Positions 51,075 to 61,374 are shown, counted from the stretch's first letter. The stretch: DNA of 64,000 nt from Candidatus Bathyarchaeota archaeon (GCA_005888755.1 VBBQ01000033.1:15363-79362), one strand, 5' to 3'. Notes: generated by a model from the letters alone, not told the origin. Numbers and translations: made by a program.

Positions 51075-51443
51075 TCAAAGGCCAGTCGCGATGAACTTGA
51101 AGCCTTGGTACTCCATGGGATTATGGACTCTACGGGCGTCTAGGACGTTAGGGCTTAGGTTAGATCTATTGGTCCGTCCGGAGAGCTTGGAGTTCCGACG
51201 GTTATGAAAATGAAACGAGCCAGGCTTGACTGCGTCCTGTCGGTTGTAGCTCTGAACCGTCCTGTCCTCAGAGCTTTCTTCAGCAGCGTGCCGAGGCCAG
51301 GCTCATAGAAAGGGGCTTTGCCAGATGTTATCGTATCAACCCGTTGGGCGTCAATGTCGATACCTATTACTTCGAAACTCCTGAAGCGAAGGCGGCCGGG
51401 GGTGCAGTCCCACATACCCCATGGCCCAGAAAGGCTTAATCTC
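51075..51443 (-). pseudogene. ugd: UDP-glucose 6-dehydrogenase remnant
   Basis: Minus strand. Starts near 51443 with GYVGL, then shifts frame to FEVIGIDIDAQRVDTITSGK, APFYEPGLGTLLKKALRTG, and TVGTPSSPDGPIDLT (51155-51415). A stop follows, and after it the family C-terminus PNVLDARRVHNPMEYQGFKF appears, ending at the TGA at 51075. The whole central and most of the C-terminal domain, with the catalytic Cys, is deleted. So only N- and C-terminal ends survive, and at least one frame break lies near the start. An intact copy is at 61375. Divergent from intact galU at 51534. Confidence 0.9.
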
Positions 51444-51484
51444 TGAGAGGTTTGTCATTTTCTACACTCGAATTCCGCGGTATT

Positions 51485-51494
51485 GATTATAAGT
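51485..51494 (+). promoter_or_regulatory. Probable TATA box of galU
   Basis: GATTATAAGT, 40-49 nt before TTG 51534. This supports starting galU at 51534 and not at an ATG at 51483, which overlaps this box. Confidence 0.5.
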
Positions 51495-51533
51495 CATTTC
51501 TTCGGTGCCGTCATCTGGGCCCTAAATAGCACT

Positions 51534-52448
51534 TTGATAAAGAAAGGCGTGATTACAGCGGCTGGACTAGGAACGCGTCTTTTGTCAGTCACGAAGGCCC
51601 AACCGAAGGAAATGCTTCCTGTCTTCGCGAGGTGTAAAGAGGGTGGCGTTTGTATGAAACCGATCGTCCAGCTGGTCTTTGAAGATTTGTACAATATGGG
51701 GATACGTGATTTTTGTTTTGTTGTGGGGCGGGGGCAGAGAATTATTCGGGAGCACTTTACTCCTGATTTTTCCTATTTGTCCATCCTCGACAAGAGAGGC
51801 AGGAATGGATTGGCGAAGGAACTTGAGGCCTTCTACGAAATGGTGGGCCGGTCGGGTATAGCGTGGGTGAACCAGCCTGAGCCACGGGGTTTTGGGGATG
51901 CGGTCATGATTGCTGAGGGGTTTGTAGGCGGAGAATCGTTCCTCTTACATGCTGGCGACAACTTCTTTGTCTCAAAGAACCGCGACCACCTGAAACGCTT
52001 GTTGGATGCCGCTAATTCTCTTCAGGCAAGTGCCGTATTTCTAGTGCAGAAAGTGGAGAACCCGAGGTCCTACGGCGTGGTTGAGGCAAATAGCGAAGAC
52101 AATGGGCTGGTTCATGTGAAACGCGTCATAGAGAAACCTGAATCCCCCGCATCAAATCTCGCCATAATGCCCGCCTACGTGCTTAAGCCCGAGATTTTTG
52201 CGGCATTGAGCGAGACGCGGCCCGGGTACGGCGGGGAGTTGCAATTAACCGATGGTATTCAGAGAATAATCGAGAGTGGAAGGGATGTCTATGGGATAGA
52301 TGTTAACTCCGATGCAGTGCGACTGGACGTCGGGTCGCCCGAATTGTTCATGGACGCGCAAGCTCAATCCTACAAGCGCGCGGTAGAAGAAAAGTCATCC
52401 ATTAACCAAGATCAATCTCGAAACTCTCGAATTCCGAAGACGGTTTGA
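51534..52448 (+). CDS. galU: UTP-glucose-1-phosphate uridylyltransferase
   Basis: 304 aa from TTG 51534 ([16 protein letters not shown]). Signature [20 protein letters not shown], then VNQPEPRGFGDAVMIAEGFV, SFLLHAGDNFF, RVIEKPESPASNLAIMPAYV and a C-terminal YGGELQLTDGIQRIIES: a complete bacterial-type GalU. Makes UDP-glucose, the substrate of Ugd. Next to the ugd remnant on the other strand. Confidence 0.92.
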   Translation: MIKKGVITAAGLGTRLLSVTKAQPKEMLPVFARCKEGGVCMKPIVQLVFEDLYNMGIRDFCFVVGRGQRIIREHFTPDFSYLSILDKRGRNGLAKELEAFYEMVGRSGIAWVNQPEPRGFGDAVMIAEGFVGGESFLLHAGDNFFVSKNRDHLKRLLDAANSLQASAVFLVQKVENPRSYGVVEANSEDNGLVHVKRVIEKPESPASNLAIMPAYVLKPEIFAALSETRPGYGGELQLTDGIQRIIESGRDVYGIDVNSDAVRLDVGSPELFMDAQAQSYKRAVEEKSSINQDQSRNSRIPKTV

Positions 52449-52452
52449 GAAC

Positions 52453-53457
52453 TCACATTAGTTTTTCGACCCAGACTCTAGGAGCTTTTCTGGTAATCTC
52501 CAAGGGTAACCTATACGTTGGCTCTTGGGGTCCAAGATCTCTTGCCCAATCGACCATTTTGGAAAGGCCTTGTTTCAAAGTGTGACTTGTCTTGTAGTCT
52601 AACAAGTCCATGGATTTGCGAACTGTGCAGTAGGCGTGCTTGACCTCGCCAGGCCGAGCGGGCTCATAGATCGGCTCCATTTCAGAGTGCATTGTCTCTA
52701 GAAGTGCGCGACAGGCATCGTTGATTGGTGTGATTTCGTCGCTTCCAATATTGATTATTTGCATGTTAGTTTTTTCGTGAAAAGCAGCGTTTGCAATGGC
52801 GGGGGTCACGTCCTCCACGTAGGAGAAGGCACGAGTCTGGTCTCCATTGCCATATATCAGGGGGGGCTTGTTTCTTAGGATTCTGTTTATCCATATTCCA
52901 AGAACGTTCCTGTATGGGTCGGCCGTATTCTGTCGCGGGCCATATACATTGTGTGGTCTCAGTATTGTGTAGTGCAATCCATAGGTGTGTGCGAAAATCT
53001 CCAGCATTGTTTCGCAGTAGGCCTTTGCGGCTCCGTACGGGTCCTCCGGTTCTCGGGGCAGGTCCTCACGGAATGGTGGTTTTTGAGCACCATATACTGC
53101 CATAGACGAAGTGAACACGAAACTCTCCACGTCTTTATTGATCGCCTCAACGAGAAGATTGTTCATTGGGACAATGTTGATCTCGTTTATCGCGACCGGT
53201 GAGAAGAACGATTGTCCTTCGGCTGCGTACGCAGCAAGGTGAAAAATTATGTCTGTCCCCTTAACCACCTCTTTGACTCTGTCTCTGATTCTCATGTCGG
53301 CCTTTACGAATTTGCAGTCTTTGTTGACGTTTCTTTCGCTTCCTCCAAGCAGATTGTCAGCACTTACGACCTGATGCCCTTTCTTGACGAGCTCGTCCAC
53401 CAACCAGGAGCCCATGAACCCCGCCCCTCCAGTCACGAGTACAGTTCTCGTTTCCAT
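52453..53457 (-). CDS. NAD-dependent sugar epimerase/dehydratase
   Basis: 334 aa. Extended SDR: LVTGGAGFMGSWLVDELVKKG, SSMAVYGAQKPPF, PYGAAKAYCET (YxxxK), and TRAFSYVEDVTPAI. Resembles GDP-mannose 4,6-dehydratase or UDP-glucose 4-epimerase-type enzymes; the substrate is not clear. Stops 4 nt after galU, convergent with it. Part of the nucleotide-sugar group. Confidence 0.88.
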   Translation of the reverse strand: METRTVLVTGGAGFMGSWLVDELVKKGHQVVSADNLLGGSERNVNKDCKFVKADMRIRDRVKEVVKGTDIIFHLAAYAAEGQSFFSPVAINEINIVPMNNLLVEAINKDVESFVFTSSMAVYGAQKPPFREDLPREPEDPYGAAKAYCETMLEIFAHTYGLHYTILRPHNVYGPRQNTADPYRNVLGIWINRILRNKPPLIYGNGDQTRAFSYVEDVTPAIANAAFHEKTNMQIINIGSDEITPINDACRALLETMHSEMEPIYEPARPGEVKHAYCTVRKSMDLLDYKTSHTLKQGLSKMVDWARDLGPQEPTYRLPLEITRKAPRVWVEKLM

Positions 53458-53775
53458 TCCTTACTTTCCTCGTCTGCGCCGGCCGGGCTCAGTAGTAGTT
53501 TATACATTTCTAGCAAAAAAGCGACTATTCCGGGGAGGATAGTCAGGCTCGTGCAGAAATGGAATACTTGTCCTGAAAACCCAGAAAGAGTGAAATGAAA
53601 AGAAAATGCGACAGCAAGAGTATTAGAGAAGATCAGACAAAAAAAGGCGGATCATCGGAGTACATAGGTAGCCGCATTCCCAGATAGTCATCAAGCACGG
53701 ACTTCGGGTTCCTTTTGCAATGGCTCATCGTTCTCGAAGCAGACGAACGCTTTACTGAGGGGGGCTGACCGAGCC

Positions 53776-54690
53776 TCAGACGGTTTCTGCCGAGAGGGCT
53801 CTTGGCAGCAGCCTGTGTTTTCTCCATAACCAGTACGCGAGCCCTGAGCCGACAGCGACTAACGTGGCGGCATAAATTGCGAGGTACCATGCCAGCTCCT
53901 TAGGTATTGGGTATCGGCGGTACTAGAGTGGACACGGTGAGGGTCTGGTTGTTACCCCAGTTGCCCGCTGTGTCCCCGGCTGTGATAATGAACGTGTAGC
54001 GCGTCGCTGGGGAAAGCCCGGAGAGCATGTAGGTTCGCACAGTTCTCGGAAGATAGGCGATGACCGTGGGATCCCATTTGGATTCAGTGGACCGCTTCCT
54101 CCTGGTCATCAGCGGCCGGAGCTCAGTTTAGAGTGACTCCGGTCAGGGTTGTGTTGGAAGAAGTGAAGGAGGAGCTTCCTGCTGGCCAAACAGGCGAGAT
54201 GGTGTCGAAGCTTATTCCCGCCTTTGAGAAGCTGTTCCCGGAAACGCTGGCGTAGGAGGATGCATATGACGAAAGACCTGGCAGTGCTCCACCTGTGACA
54301 GTGTTCTCGGAGACGGCGGTGTGGTCTGCGTGGTCGACCGCGATGCGGTTGTAGGTGTAAGGAGCCGGGTTTGTTAGCTTATTTTCCGGTCGGGGTTTCG
54401 TTGCTGGAGTAGGCGATGTTGATGTCGCCGACGATTGAGGAGGATACATGGTTTCCGGATATCGTATCGTTCCTTGGTGAGTACTGGGAGAGGATTCCGT
54501 AGAATCTACTGCTGGTTATGTTGTTCCCGGATATCAGGCTGTTCGCGGTATACGTCATGATTCCCGAACAGGTGTCCTAAGAAAAGTCGTCACCTGAAAC
54601 GGTGACTTTGGTCGAGTGGCTAAGGAATATGCTTCTTGATCCCGTGAGATGTTATTATTTGAGACCTTGACTTGGCCGGAGTGGATTAAC
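53776..54690 (-). pseudogene. Beta-helix / FN3 surface protein, frame-broken
   Basis: Minus strand. From about 54690 there are parallel beta-helix repeats: VTVSGDDFS, then SLISGNNITSSRFYGILS, NDTISGNHVSSSIV and RIAVDHADHTAVSENTVTGG (NosD/Pbh1 style), spread over different frames. Then comes an FN3-like domain (54109-53900; YMLSGLSPATRYTFIITAGDTAGN) whose frame ends at IPNT, while one base over it reads PIPKELAWYLAIYAATLVAV, a C-terminal membrane anchor ending near 53776. At least three frame changes or stops. The N-terminus is not found; it abuts the GT4 gene. A decayed cell-surface protein, or a poorly sequenced one. Confidence 0.75.
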
Positions 54691-55828
54691 ACCTGTCAAA
54701 CAGGAGTTCGTACCCCCTTATGATGTCTGACCAGTTGTATGCTTCCTTTATCCGAGCTGGCCCCCACACCCTGGCCTTTTCCCTAAGGGCGAGAAGTTCC
54801 GGGTCAGCGGACTCTATCGTCTTAGCGATGGAATCGGGTTCCGGACGGAAATAGAATGCCGGAAGCTCAAGACCTTCACCGATCACTTCTCGGTTGAACT
54901 CTGTGTCCGTCCCTAAGACAACATTTCCCGCGCTGAGTGCCTCAAGTAGTGACGGGTTTGTGCCGCCCACCATGTGCCCGTGGAGATAACCAGCACAATG
55001 CCATCGAAGCATCGTTTTGATCCCTCTGTCGTAAACTGCGCCTGCCAGTATGATCCTGTCATCCTTTCTTGCAAGATCCTTTAGCCTCAAGAGGTAGGAG
55101 GGTGAAATGCAGGGACCTACCAAGAGCAGCTTTCGAGTCGTTCTTGTCTGAGCGAAACCCTGGATGATTTTGTCTATGTTGTTGTCGGGCTCCATTCGTG
55201 CTAACACAAGGTAGTAGTTATCTGGTCTCAACAGATCGACAAGGCCAGGACGCCATTTCATTATCGAGTCTGGGTCCCACGGAGGCGGAGAGATCGCCGG
55301 AGTCCCGTAGGGGAGGAATATTGGAGTCTTGCCATATGTCAGCTCGACGTATCGAGCAACACACTTTGAATCAGCAACAATCACGTTGGCTGCCGTAAGC
55401 CCCAACCTCTCGCTCATTCTGAGAAGAGACCGCGACACTCTCCCGAACTTTGGACGCTTCCACTCCATCCCATCAGAATTGACTATTAGCGTCTTTCGCA
55501 AGAATCTAGCAATCCAGAAGAAGAAACCTGCTCCGTAACCTAGCATATAGATCGCATCTACTCTCGTCCCAATCTCTATGAGAGAACGGATGTCGTAGGC
55601 GATTTCAGAGAGCGGGCGCAATGAGTCTTTCACTGGAAAATAGACCAGTTCTACACCCTGATAGCTGAGAAGATGTGGCCTGCGGGAATCCTCTTCGCAG
55701 GCAACTATGACCCCGAATCCAGCCTTTCTCAAACCAACAGCAATCGTCTCGGCAGCGGTCTCGAACCCACCATAACGTGCGGGTAATCCGCGGGTTCCCA
55801 GAATGCCGATGCTCTTTATTCTAGTCAA
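54686..55828 (-). CDS. GT4 glycosyltransferase with a DUF1972-like N-domain
   Basis: 380 aa. SIGILGTRGLPARYGGFETAAE at the N-terminus is the hallmark of the rhamnosyltransferase-type DUF1972 domain; the C-domain has YYLVLARMEPDNNIDKIIQG, then GYLHGHMVGGTNPSLLEALSAGN with the GT4 nucleotide-binding Glu. Probably transfers rhamnose or a related sugar onto a growing glycan inside the cell. It fits the rml genes nearby. Confidence 0.9.
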   Translation of the reverse strand: MTRIKSIGILGTRGLPARYGGFETAAETIAVGLRKAGFGVIVACEEDSRRPHLLSYQGVELVYFPVKDSLRPLSEIAYDIRSLIEIGTRVDAIYMLGYGAGFFFWIARFLRKTLIVNSDGMEWKRPKFGRVSRSLLRMSERLGLTAANVIVADSKCVARYVELTYGKTPIFLPYGTPAISPPPWDPDSIMKWRPGLVDLLRPDNYYLVLARMEPDNNIDKIIQGFAQTRTTRKLLLVGPCISPSYLLRLKDLARKDDRIILAGAVYDRGIKTMLRWHCAGYLHGHMVGGTNPSLLEALSAGNVVLGTDTEFNREVIGEGLELPAFYFRPEPDSIAKTIESADPELLALREKARVWGPARIKEAYNWSDIIRGYELLFDRC

Positions 55829-56023
55829 TCAGATGCTTCCACACTTTGAATACCTTTTGCCCATTGAACTACGCGTAAGTTGATTATCAGCTTCATCGTG
55901 TTAAAGGTGATTGAGCAATCGAGACTAGGGAGATGTCTCGAGATGAAGATTGTGAAGACTCGTTTCGACCGACCACCAATCGAGCCCCCTTCGAAACGTT
56001 GACGTCAAGTAGCATATCTTGAC

Positions 56024-57913
56024 CTAGCAATATGTTGTTGCGAACAGCGCGCTCCCTCCCCACCGAAACACCGGACTATGCCCGAAGCATGCAGGTGCAG
56101 AGGCGAAAAGTGCTATTTCATCCGTGTGCGCTACGACATATGTAATGTTGTAATCGCGAATAATCATAGGAACCCTTCCATCACTTGGGCTCTCGTAAAG
56201 AATTGCCATGCTCTTGTAGATCTGGATATAGTTTGCTGGCGCCACTATCGCGGCAAAATCAGCCCGATAGAGAAAATGAAGTCGCATGGAGTATACTTGC
56301 ACCCAGGTTGATGTCGAATCCACATCATCATCATTCGTTATGACCGCGGATGACGGAGAATTTGTGGCGAGCCAAAGCCCGATTTGCTTGTCATCTTGGT
56401 AGAACGCTTCAACCGGCAAGTATCGTGGCGGCAAAGAGAACACGCTAGGTGTTCCTCCAAGCACGGGCACTGCCAAGGCACCGATCTGGACCGCGATGAT
56501 AGTGGTCAGTAATAACGTCCCTAGAAGCGGGACCTTGCGACGACGAATCCACTCAAACCTAGTCATTGGAGATGACGCGGGTAGGATGCTCCTGCCAATC
56601 ACAAGATACCCAAAGATTGCTCCCAGAATTGCGAAAGGCTCAGTCAGCCTCCATAGAAAGCGTAGCGGGTCAGGAACGGGGATTCCGATCAATAGGGAAT
56701 TTGTCAAGAAGAATAGTGCAGATGTCCAACCAAAGAGCATCATAAACTCCAATGCTTTTCGCTTCAATGTTGCAATAATCCCTGCGATTCCGAGCAAGCC
56801 AAGGGTGGCTCCCGGTACCAAGGGGTCGATGTAAACTGCCGGCACGTATTGCCTCCAATTTCCAGTCATGAGCTGGGAGGCGGCGCTAGAACTGACATAA
56901 GTCGTTGTCGCGGCATACGCAAATGCCAGGAGAACCATTGTCATCCAAAACACAAGGTGAATGCGGCCCGCAAAGATAGATCGAAGGGTCTCCCATAGTG
57001 CAGAACGAGACCGAATGTAGGAATAAGAAATTGTGAACAAAACAACTACAGGAAGAATAACAGTCCCCAGTTGATGACTTGGAATGATCGAGACGGCGGT
57101 CAAGCCAAGAGGATAAGAGAACGAGGGAGTCCTTCGTACCCGAAGAATCGAGTAAAGTGTGGAGATCAGAAGGAGGTATCCTGCAATGTCAGGGAGGTTG
57201 CCTCTTTGTATGTACCCGTAAGGTTGGTACGCACTTCCATAGAGAAAGGCGGCTATTAACGCCGCCAACTTGGATTCTGTGATTCTCAGAGTGATTAATA
57301 CAACGCCTGAAAATATCCCGATCGACCCAATTAACGTCGTAATCCATGTGTATTCTTCTATCGGAAGGCCGGCGAGAAGGAAGAATTGTGCAAGTATCAA
57401 GTGGCCCCCGTACGTGAACTTAACTGCCTGATCGAGAGGTTCTACTGAAAAGTAGTTCGGCAACCTGCCCGTGGCTACTATAGTCTTCGCCCAAAACACG
57501 TGCTCGCCCATGTCTTCTCGATGTGTCCCAATCGCCGAATACCAATTGAACCCAGCAACTGCGGCGGCCGTAAGGGCTAGTAGAAGCAGCTTCGGGTCTA
57601 CGTGTCTTAGGTCGATTAGAAATTGTCGAAGTTTTGCCCGCGTAGCCAAATAGATCCAGAGTTTACGCCCGACTGAAACAGCACCAACAAAACCTGCTAT
57701 GCAAAAAGAGGCGAGAACTGTTGTGGTGTTGATCCCGATACTGTTTCCCAGTATGTATCCGATAAGGACTACTGAGGCAAAACTCAATGAGAGGGAATAG
57801 AAGATGCTCTCTACGAAATTCGCAAACTTTAGCCTGAGGAGGCAGGAGATACTATAGCCAGGGAGGAGGAAAACTAGAACTATCGCGAGGACGGTGATAA
57901 GATAGTTTGGCAC
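56024..57913 (-). CDS. GT-C-like polytopic membrane protein
   Basis: 629 aa with about 12 membrane helices through residue 490 and a C-terminal extracellular part (about 500-629; LPVEAFYQDDKQIGLWLATNSP). The loop after an early helix has YSAIGTHREDMGEHVFW, an acidic motif that can be catalytic in GT-C enzymes. Family not decided. It starts 3 nt after the stop of the DPM1-like gene, so it may receive a lipid-linked sugar made by that enzyme. Confidence 0.7.
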   Translation of the reverse strand: MPNYLITVLAIVLVFLLPGYSISCLLRLKFANFVESIFYSLSLSFASVVLIGYILGNSIGINTTTVLASFCIAGFVGAVSVGRKLWIYLATRAKLRQFLIDLRHVDPKLLLLALTAAAVAGFNWYSAIGTHREDMGEHVFWAKTIVATGRLPNYFSVEPLDQAVKFTYGGHLILAQFFLLAGLPIEEYTWITTLIGSIGIFSGVVLITLRITESKLAALIAAFLYGSAYQPYGYIQRGNLPDIAGYLLLISTLYSILRVRRTPSFSYPLGLTAVSIIPSHQLGTVILPVVVLFTISYSYIRSRSALWETLRSIFAGRIHLVFWMTMVLLAFAYAATTTYVSSSAASQLMTGNWRQYVPAVYIDPLVPGATLGLLGIAGIIATLKRKALEFMMLFGWTSALFFLTNSLLIGIPVPDPLRFLWRLTEPFAILGAIFGYLVIGRSILPASSPMTRFEWIRRRKVPLLGTLLLTTIIAVQIGALAVPVLGGTPSVFSLPPRYLPVEAFYQDDKQIGLWLATNSPSSAVITNDDDVDSTSTWVQVYSMRLHFLYRADFAAIVAPANYIQIYKSMAILYESPSDGRVPMIIRDYNITYVVAHTDEIALFASAPACFGHSPVFRWGGSALFATTYC

Positions 57914-57916
57914 GAG

Positions 57917-58885
57917 TCAATTTTCCCGATGCAAGAGTCGAGCCGCCTTGTCTCTTCTGAGCCATCTAATGAGTCTGCCAACCGGGCTCTGAGCAATTGC
58001 CAAGGTGCCCAGGGTGAACGCTAGTGTTGAAGCCCCGAATCCAAGCCAGGAGAATGGCATTCTCACTAACTCGAATGACACCAGTACCGTTGTCAGAGTT
58101 CCTAATGCAAGTGTCCAACCTACTCTTGAGACCGTTTTCCTGTAACTATGCTTGGGGAGAACGATTGACAAGATTACGCGAATAATGTGGCTCACTGGGT
58201 TCAGTGTGGAGGTGTCTCCGCCGTAAGTAACTGTGATATCTCTTTCTTCTATTTTGAAACCCATCTTGGCCAGCTCGATGAGAATTTCTGAGTCAACACC
58301 CATTCCGTTTTCAGTAATCGATATGCTAGGAATCACCTTTGAAGAATATGCTCTAAAGCCGCTTTGAGTATCTCGAATGCTAGTCCCCGCGCTCCAGTTC
58401 GTGATGAGATTTAGTAGATTGTTTCCGAATCGGCGATAGAAAGGGATCTGGTTTTTCCCATTGAACCTGCAACCTACCACAACGTCAGCTAGTCCATCTA
58501 GGACCGGTCTTGTAAGCAGAGGAATGTCCGACGGATCATGCTGCCCATCACCGTCCAATGTCACAACAATGTCGGGATGGAATTTTGATGCCTCTTGCAG
58601 AAGGGTCTTTAGAGCCGCCCCTTTCCCCATATTTCGTAGGTGGGTGGTGACAGTGGCGCCGTTCTTCGAAGCTTCTGAAGCTGTGTCATCCGCTGAGCCG
58701 TCATCGCAAACAACAATTTCTGTTCCATATGTTTTAGAGCGGGAAACTATGTCTCCTATCGTAGTTTCCTCATTGAAGGCCGGTATGCATATGACAATGT
58801 CAGGACTGGAATCCGCATGAATCAGACTTCCACCTAGCCCTGTGACCAATGTCGAATTTGCAGAACCCTGCGGTGCAATCGTCAC
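57917..58885 (-). CDS. GT2 dolichyl-phosphate mannose synthase-like enzyme
   Basis: 322 aa. DPM1-like: VICIPAFNEETTIGDIV, VVCDDGSADDTA, GKGAALKTLLQEA, VVTLDGDGQHDPSDIP (DxD-type), and GCRFNGKNQIPFYRRFGNNLLNLITNW. Two C-terminal helices (about 245-265 and 280-300) anchor it. It would transfer a sugar from a nucleotide to polyprenyl phosphate. First in a pair with the GT-C-like gene. Confidence 0.9.
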   Translation of the reverse strand: MTIAPQGSANSTLVTGLGGSLIHADSSPDIVICIPAFNEETTIGDIVSRSKTYGTEIVVCDDGSADDTASEASKNGATVTTHLRNMGKGAALKTLLQEASKFHPDIVVTLDGDGQHDPSDIPLLTRPVLDGLADVVVGCRFNGKNQIPFYRRFGNNLLNLITNWSAGTSIRDTQSGFRAYSSKVIPSISITENGMGVDSEILIELAKMGFKIEERDITVTYGGDTSTLNPVSHIIRVILSIVLPKHSYRKTVSRVGWTLALGTLTTVLVSFELVRMPFSWLGFGASTLAFTLGTLAIAQSPVGRLIRWLRRDKAARLLHREN

Positions 58886-59259
58886 TTTCTAAACCTCCGG
58901 CTCTCAGCGCTGAGCCACGTTGACCAATACTTGTACTCAGAAAGTGGCACACTCAAGAATGGCCTTTCTCTCGAGACAATGTCAGTCGCGCCAGGAGACA
59001 AAATTACATCAATTCGGGTCGCGTGAGGCAAACGCGACAAAAAGCTTTTGGTCTAGTTTCGACTGGTCAATCGACTAATCGACAATTGACGGGAAAAACA
59101 TTCAACAAAAATAACTGCGGCTCTTTGCCGGTTTCATGAGACTGAACCTATCCTTCATTGTCCCTAAACGAGGTTTTTTTTTGGCATCTGAGGGTGATAT
59201 GTGAGGGCACGATTGGCTTAAGCTTGGTCTTGGTCGTCTGTACTACGGCGGCACCAGCC
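58886..59259. other. Intergenic region
   Basis: About 370 nt upstream of the DPM-like gene. No gene seen. It contains an A/T-rich part (59090-59180) with a run of nine T at about 59171. Confidence 0.4.
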
Positions 59260-59577
59260 TTAGGCGGCCGCATTGAAGGCTGAGAGGACCCTTTTGGCAT
59301 TTTTCTCAAGGACGCACTTCTCGGCGGAGACCGCGGGCTCTTGGACAGCTCTCATTTCCTTCATGCTCACGTAGAGATAGATTGCAATTAATGCAGCGAC
59401 GCCAAAGGCGATGCTGAGGACTGGGACCAAAACCGGGGCGAGGCTGTTGGTGTATGTTTGGAAGTATACGCCGTTAAGGGCAAGTGGCCCAAATCCATGA
59501 ACCTAGAGTGGCGATAGTCCCCGGCTCGAATAGAATGATGAGCCACGCTTTCTTTAGGAGGCTCCATCAGGTGAGAT
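59260..59577 (-). pseudogene. Decayed copy of the small two-helix membrane protein found at 62859-63317
   Basis: Minus strand. One frame reads SLLKKAWLIILFEPGTIATLG, and another, in sequence order, reads GVYFQTYTNSLAPVLVPVLS then IAFGVAALIAIYLYV and ends at the TAA at 59260. The intact protein has FPKKAWLIIIGELAIITSLS, then VYFQIYVNTLSPILVPALS and IAGYLYVRI. The frame break lies near 59480, and an in-frame TGA occurs near the start. A paralogue or duplicate that has lost function. Confidence 0.75.
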
Positions 59578-59900
59578 AACCCATCTCTGAGATCCTATTC
59601 TCTTAGGAGAAATTCGCGTTGGTCCGAAATTAAGGGCAGAAGTGTTACTTTGCATTTGGAACTCGGAAGGCAGACTCTCGCGAGAACAAGCAGGGTGCCC
59701 GGAGATGCACTTGGCTATGACGGAATCGCAGTCCCAAGCCGTAAGAATCAAGGTTTTAGTCTTAGGGGTGTGGTGGTGCCAAGTTCCACGAATAAAGCGG
59801 GATCGTACACATTTGGAAGAAAATAGCCATGAAGAAGAGGGTCCACCAAAGTATCGTCAACTTGTTCAGAAGAATCCCCTTTTCGCGGCTACGGCATCAT
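59578..59900. other. Stretch without a gene
   Basis: About 320 nt between the decayed membrane protein and the truncated epimerase. I see no gene, RNA or repeat; probably decayed sequence of this accessory region. Confidence 0.4.
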
Positions 59901-60314
59901 CTATGTCTTGACAGAGGACAACTGTTTGCTGAGATGGTTGCCATAGACAGCCGCGGTAGAAGCGAATATCATCTTTTTTACCGAACGTCTCAGGCAGCCT
60001 TCCAAAACGTTGAGCGACCCTTCCACATTTGTCCTATAGACAAGTTTGGGGTCTTCCAAAGATCGGTTAACGCTCACCACAGCCGCCAGATGACCACCTC
60101 ATCTGGCCCCGGCAACCTCCTCGTTAGTCTTGAGTTGATCAAGTACGCTCCCCTCAAACAACTTGAATTTCGGATTTGCCATGTGCTGTCCAACACTAGA
60201 TAATCGGCCGGAGGATAGGTCATCGAGAACGGTAACCTCGCTCGTTGAAATTAAGCGGTCAACCAAATTAGCTCCGGTAGATCCCAGGCAGCCAGTGTTT
60301 AAGATTCGCTTCAT
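59901..60314 (-). pseudogene. Truncated nucleotide-sugar epimerase with an internal TGA
   Basis: Minus strand, one reading frame of 138 codons. RILNTGCLGSTGANLVDRL (degenerate NAD loop: GCLGSTG where GGAGFIG is normal), TVLDDLSSGR, then AGAR, an in-frame TGA (60099-60101), then GGHLAAVVSVNRSLEDPKL, TNVEGSLNVLEGCL and FASTAAVYGN before the TAG at 59901. This is the GalE-type N-domain only; the YxxxK and C-domain are missing. The internal TGA lies where homologues have a residue before the HLAA motif. Confidence 0.85.
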
Positions 60315-60449
60315 GGGAGTACTATGTGTCAAATGTTGATTCTCCTAAAAAAGTGGATTCAAAATCTAAACCTTGTCTTCTCGGCCTGAGATTCGTAACG
60401 AGGAAGCGAAGCCAAACGAGCTGAGCTGTTGGCCACCGGAGCCTATTGG

Positions 60450-61303
60450 GGTTCATGCGAGAAATGTTCGTGGGACGGGTTCTATGCCTGCCAGTAGAGA
60501 TCTGGGAGCGTAGGTCGAGCCAAACCTCGCTTGACTCGACTCTTGTGGAGAACACATTGGGTCCCCAGTCCACCGTCTTTTGGATACCATCTGTAAATTG
60601 TAACTCGCCGGCAAACCCGGCTTTCGTGGTCTCTAATGCCTTGAAGATGTTGGAATCGAAAACATACACGGGCATGATGGCCGACTTGGATGCTGGGTTC
60701 AAAGGTTTCTCGACTAGACGCTTCACTCTCACGAGCCCGTTTTCGACAATCTCATCCTCACGATCACGAACCGCTTTGGATCCTCTACCTCCACATACAA
60801 GAACAACCCATTCGAGCCAGACCCCTCACTCGCCCTTATCACTCGTCTCAAATGGTCGGCATTCTTTTGAAATGAAATGGCTATCACCAGCATGGACCAT
60901 GAATTTGTCGACTCCGACAATCGACTTCGCCTTCAACACCGCGTCCCCAAACCCCTCTTGGGTCGGGCTGATTCACACTCGACAATGTGGACCCCTCGAT
61001 CATTTTGTAGAAATGTTCTAGATCGGCTGCAGGTCCATCTCGACCCCTACGATCCAGCATGGATACAAAGTTGAAGTTGGGAGTAAAATGATCCTCGATT
61101 GCTCTTTTGCCACGCCCAAGAATGAAGCAGAACTCGCAAACCAACCTGGCACAGCTTAAACACCAGCTAAACAATCAGCTTTAAACACGAAGCTCCATCC
61201 CCACTTTTTGCAAAACGGGCAGCATTTCCTTGGGTTGCTCCTTAGTCACTGTCAGCAATCTCGTCCCTAAACCGGCTGCAGGAATGACTGCTTTCTTTAA
61301 CAA
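60450..61303 (-). pseudogene. galU: Decayed galU (UDP-glucose pyrophosphorylase)
   Basis: Minus strand from TTG 61303: [20 protein letters not shown] then [10 protein letters not shown], a stop after RV, then other frames with CEFCFILGRGKRAIEDHFTP (60884-61174 region), SSVNQPDPRGVWG, a frame with GLFLYVEVEDPKRF (60729-60920) and one with LVEKPLNPASKSAIMPVYVF then AGFAGELQFTDGIQK to about 60498. At least three frame changes. The end past about 60450 no longer matches. Intact copy at 51534. Divergent from intact ugd, 72 nt from its start. Confidence 0.92.
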
Positions 61304-61341
61304 GGGCCTTGCCCTCCAAGAGGAAGCAGAACTCTTGGAGA

Positions 61342-61350
61342 CTTTATAAT
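61342..61350 (+). promoter_or_regulatory. Probable TATA box of ugd
   Basis: CTTTATAAT, about 29 nt (centre) before ATG 61375, as expected for a leaderless archaeal transcript. This favours 61375 over the upstream ATG at 61309. Confidence 0.6.
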
Positions 61351-61374
61351 TTCTATATCGGAAAGATAACGCAA

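Noticed and set aside
60099-60101. In-frame TGA in the epimerase fragment as selenocysteine
   Set aside because: The gene is truncated, its NAD loop is degenerate, and homologues have no selenocysteine there. A nonsense mutation is simpler.
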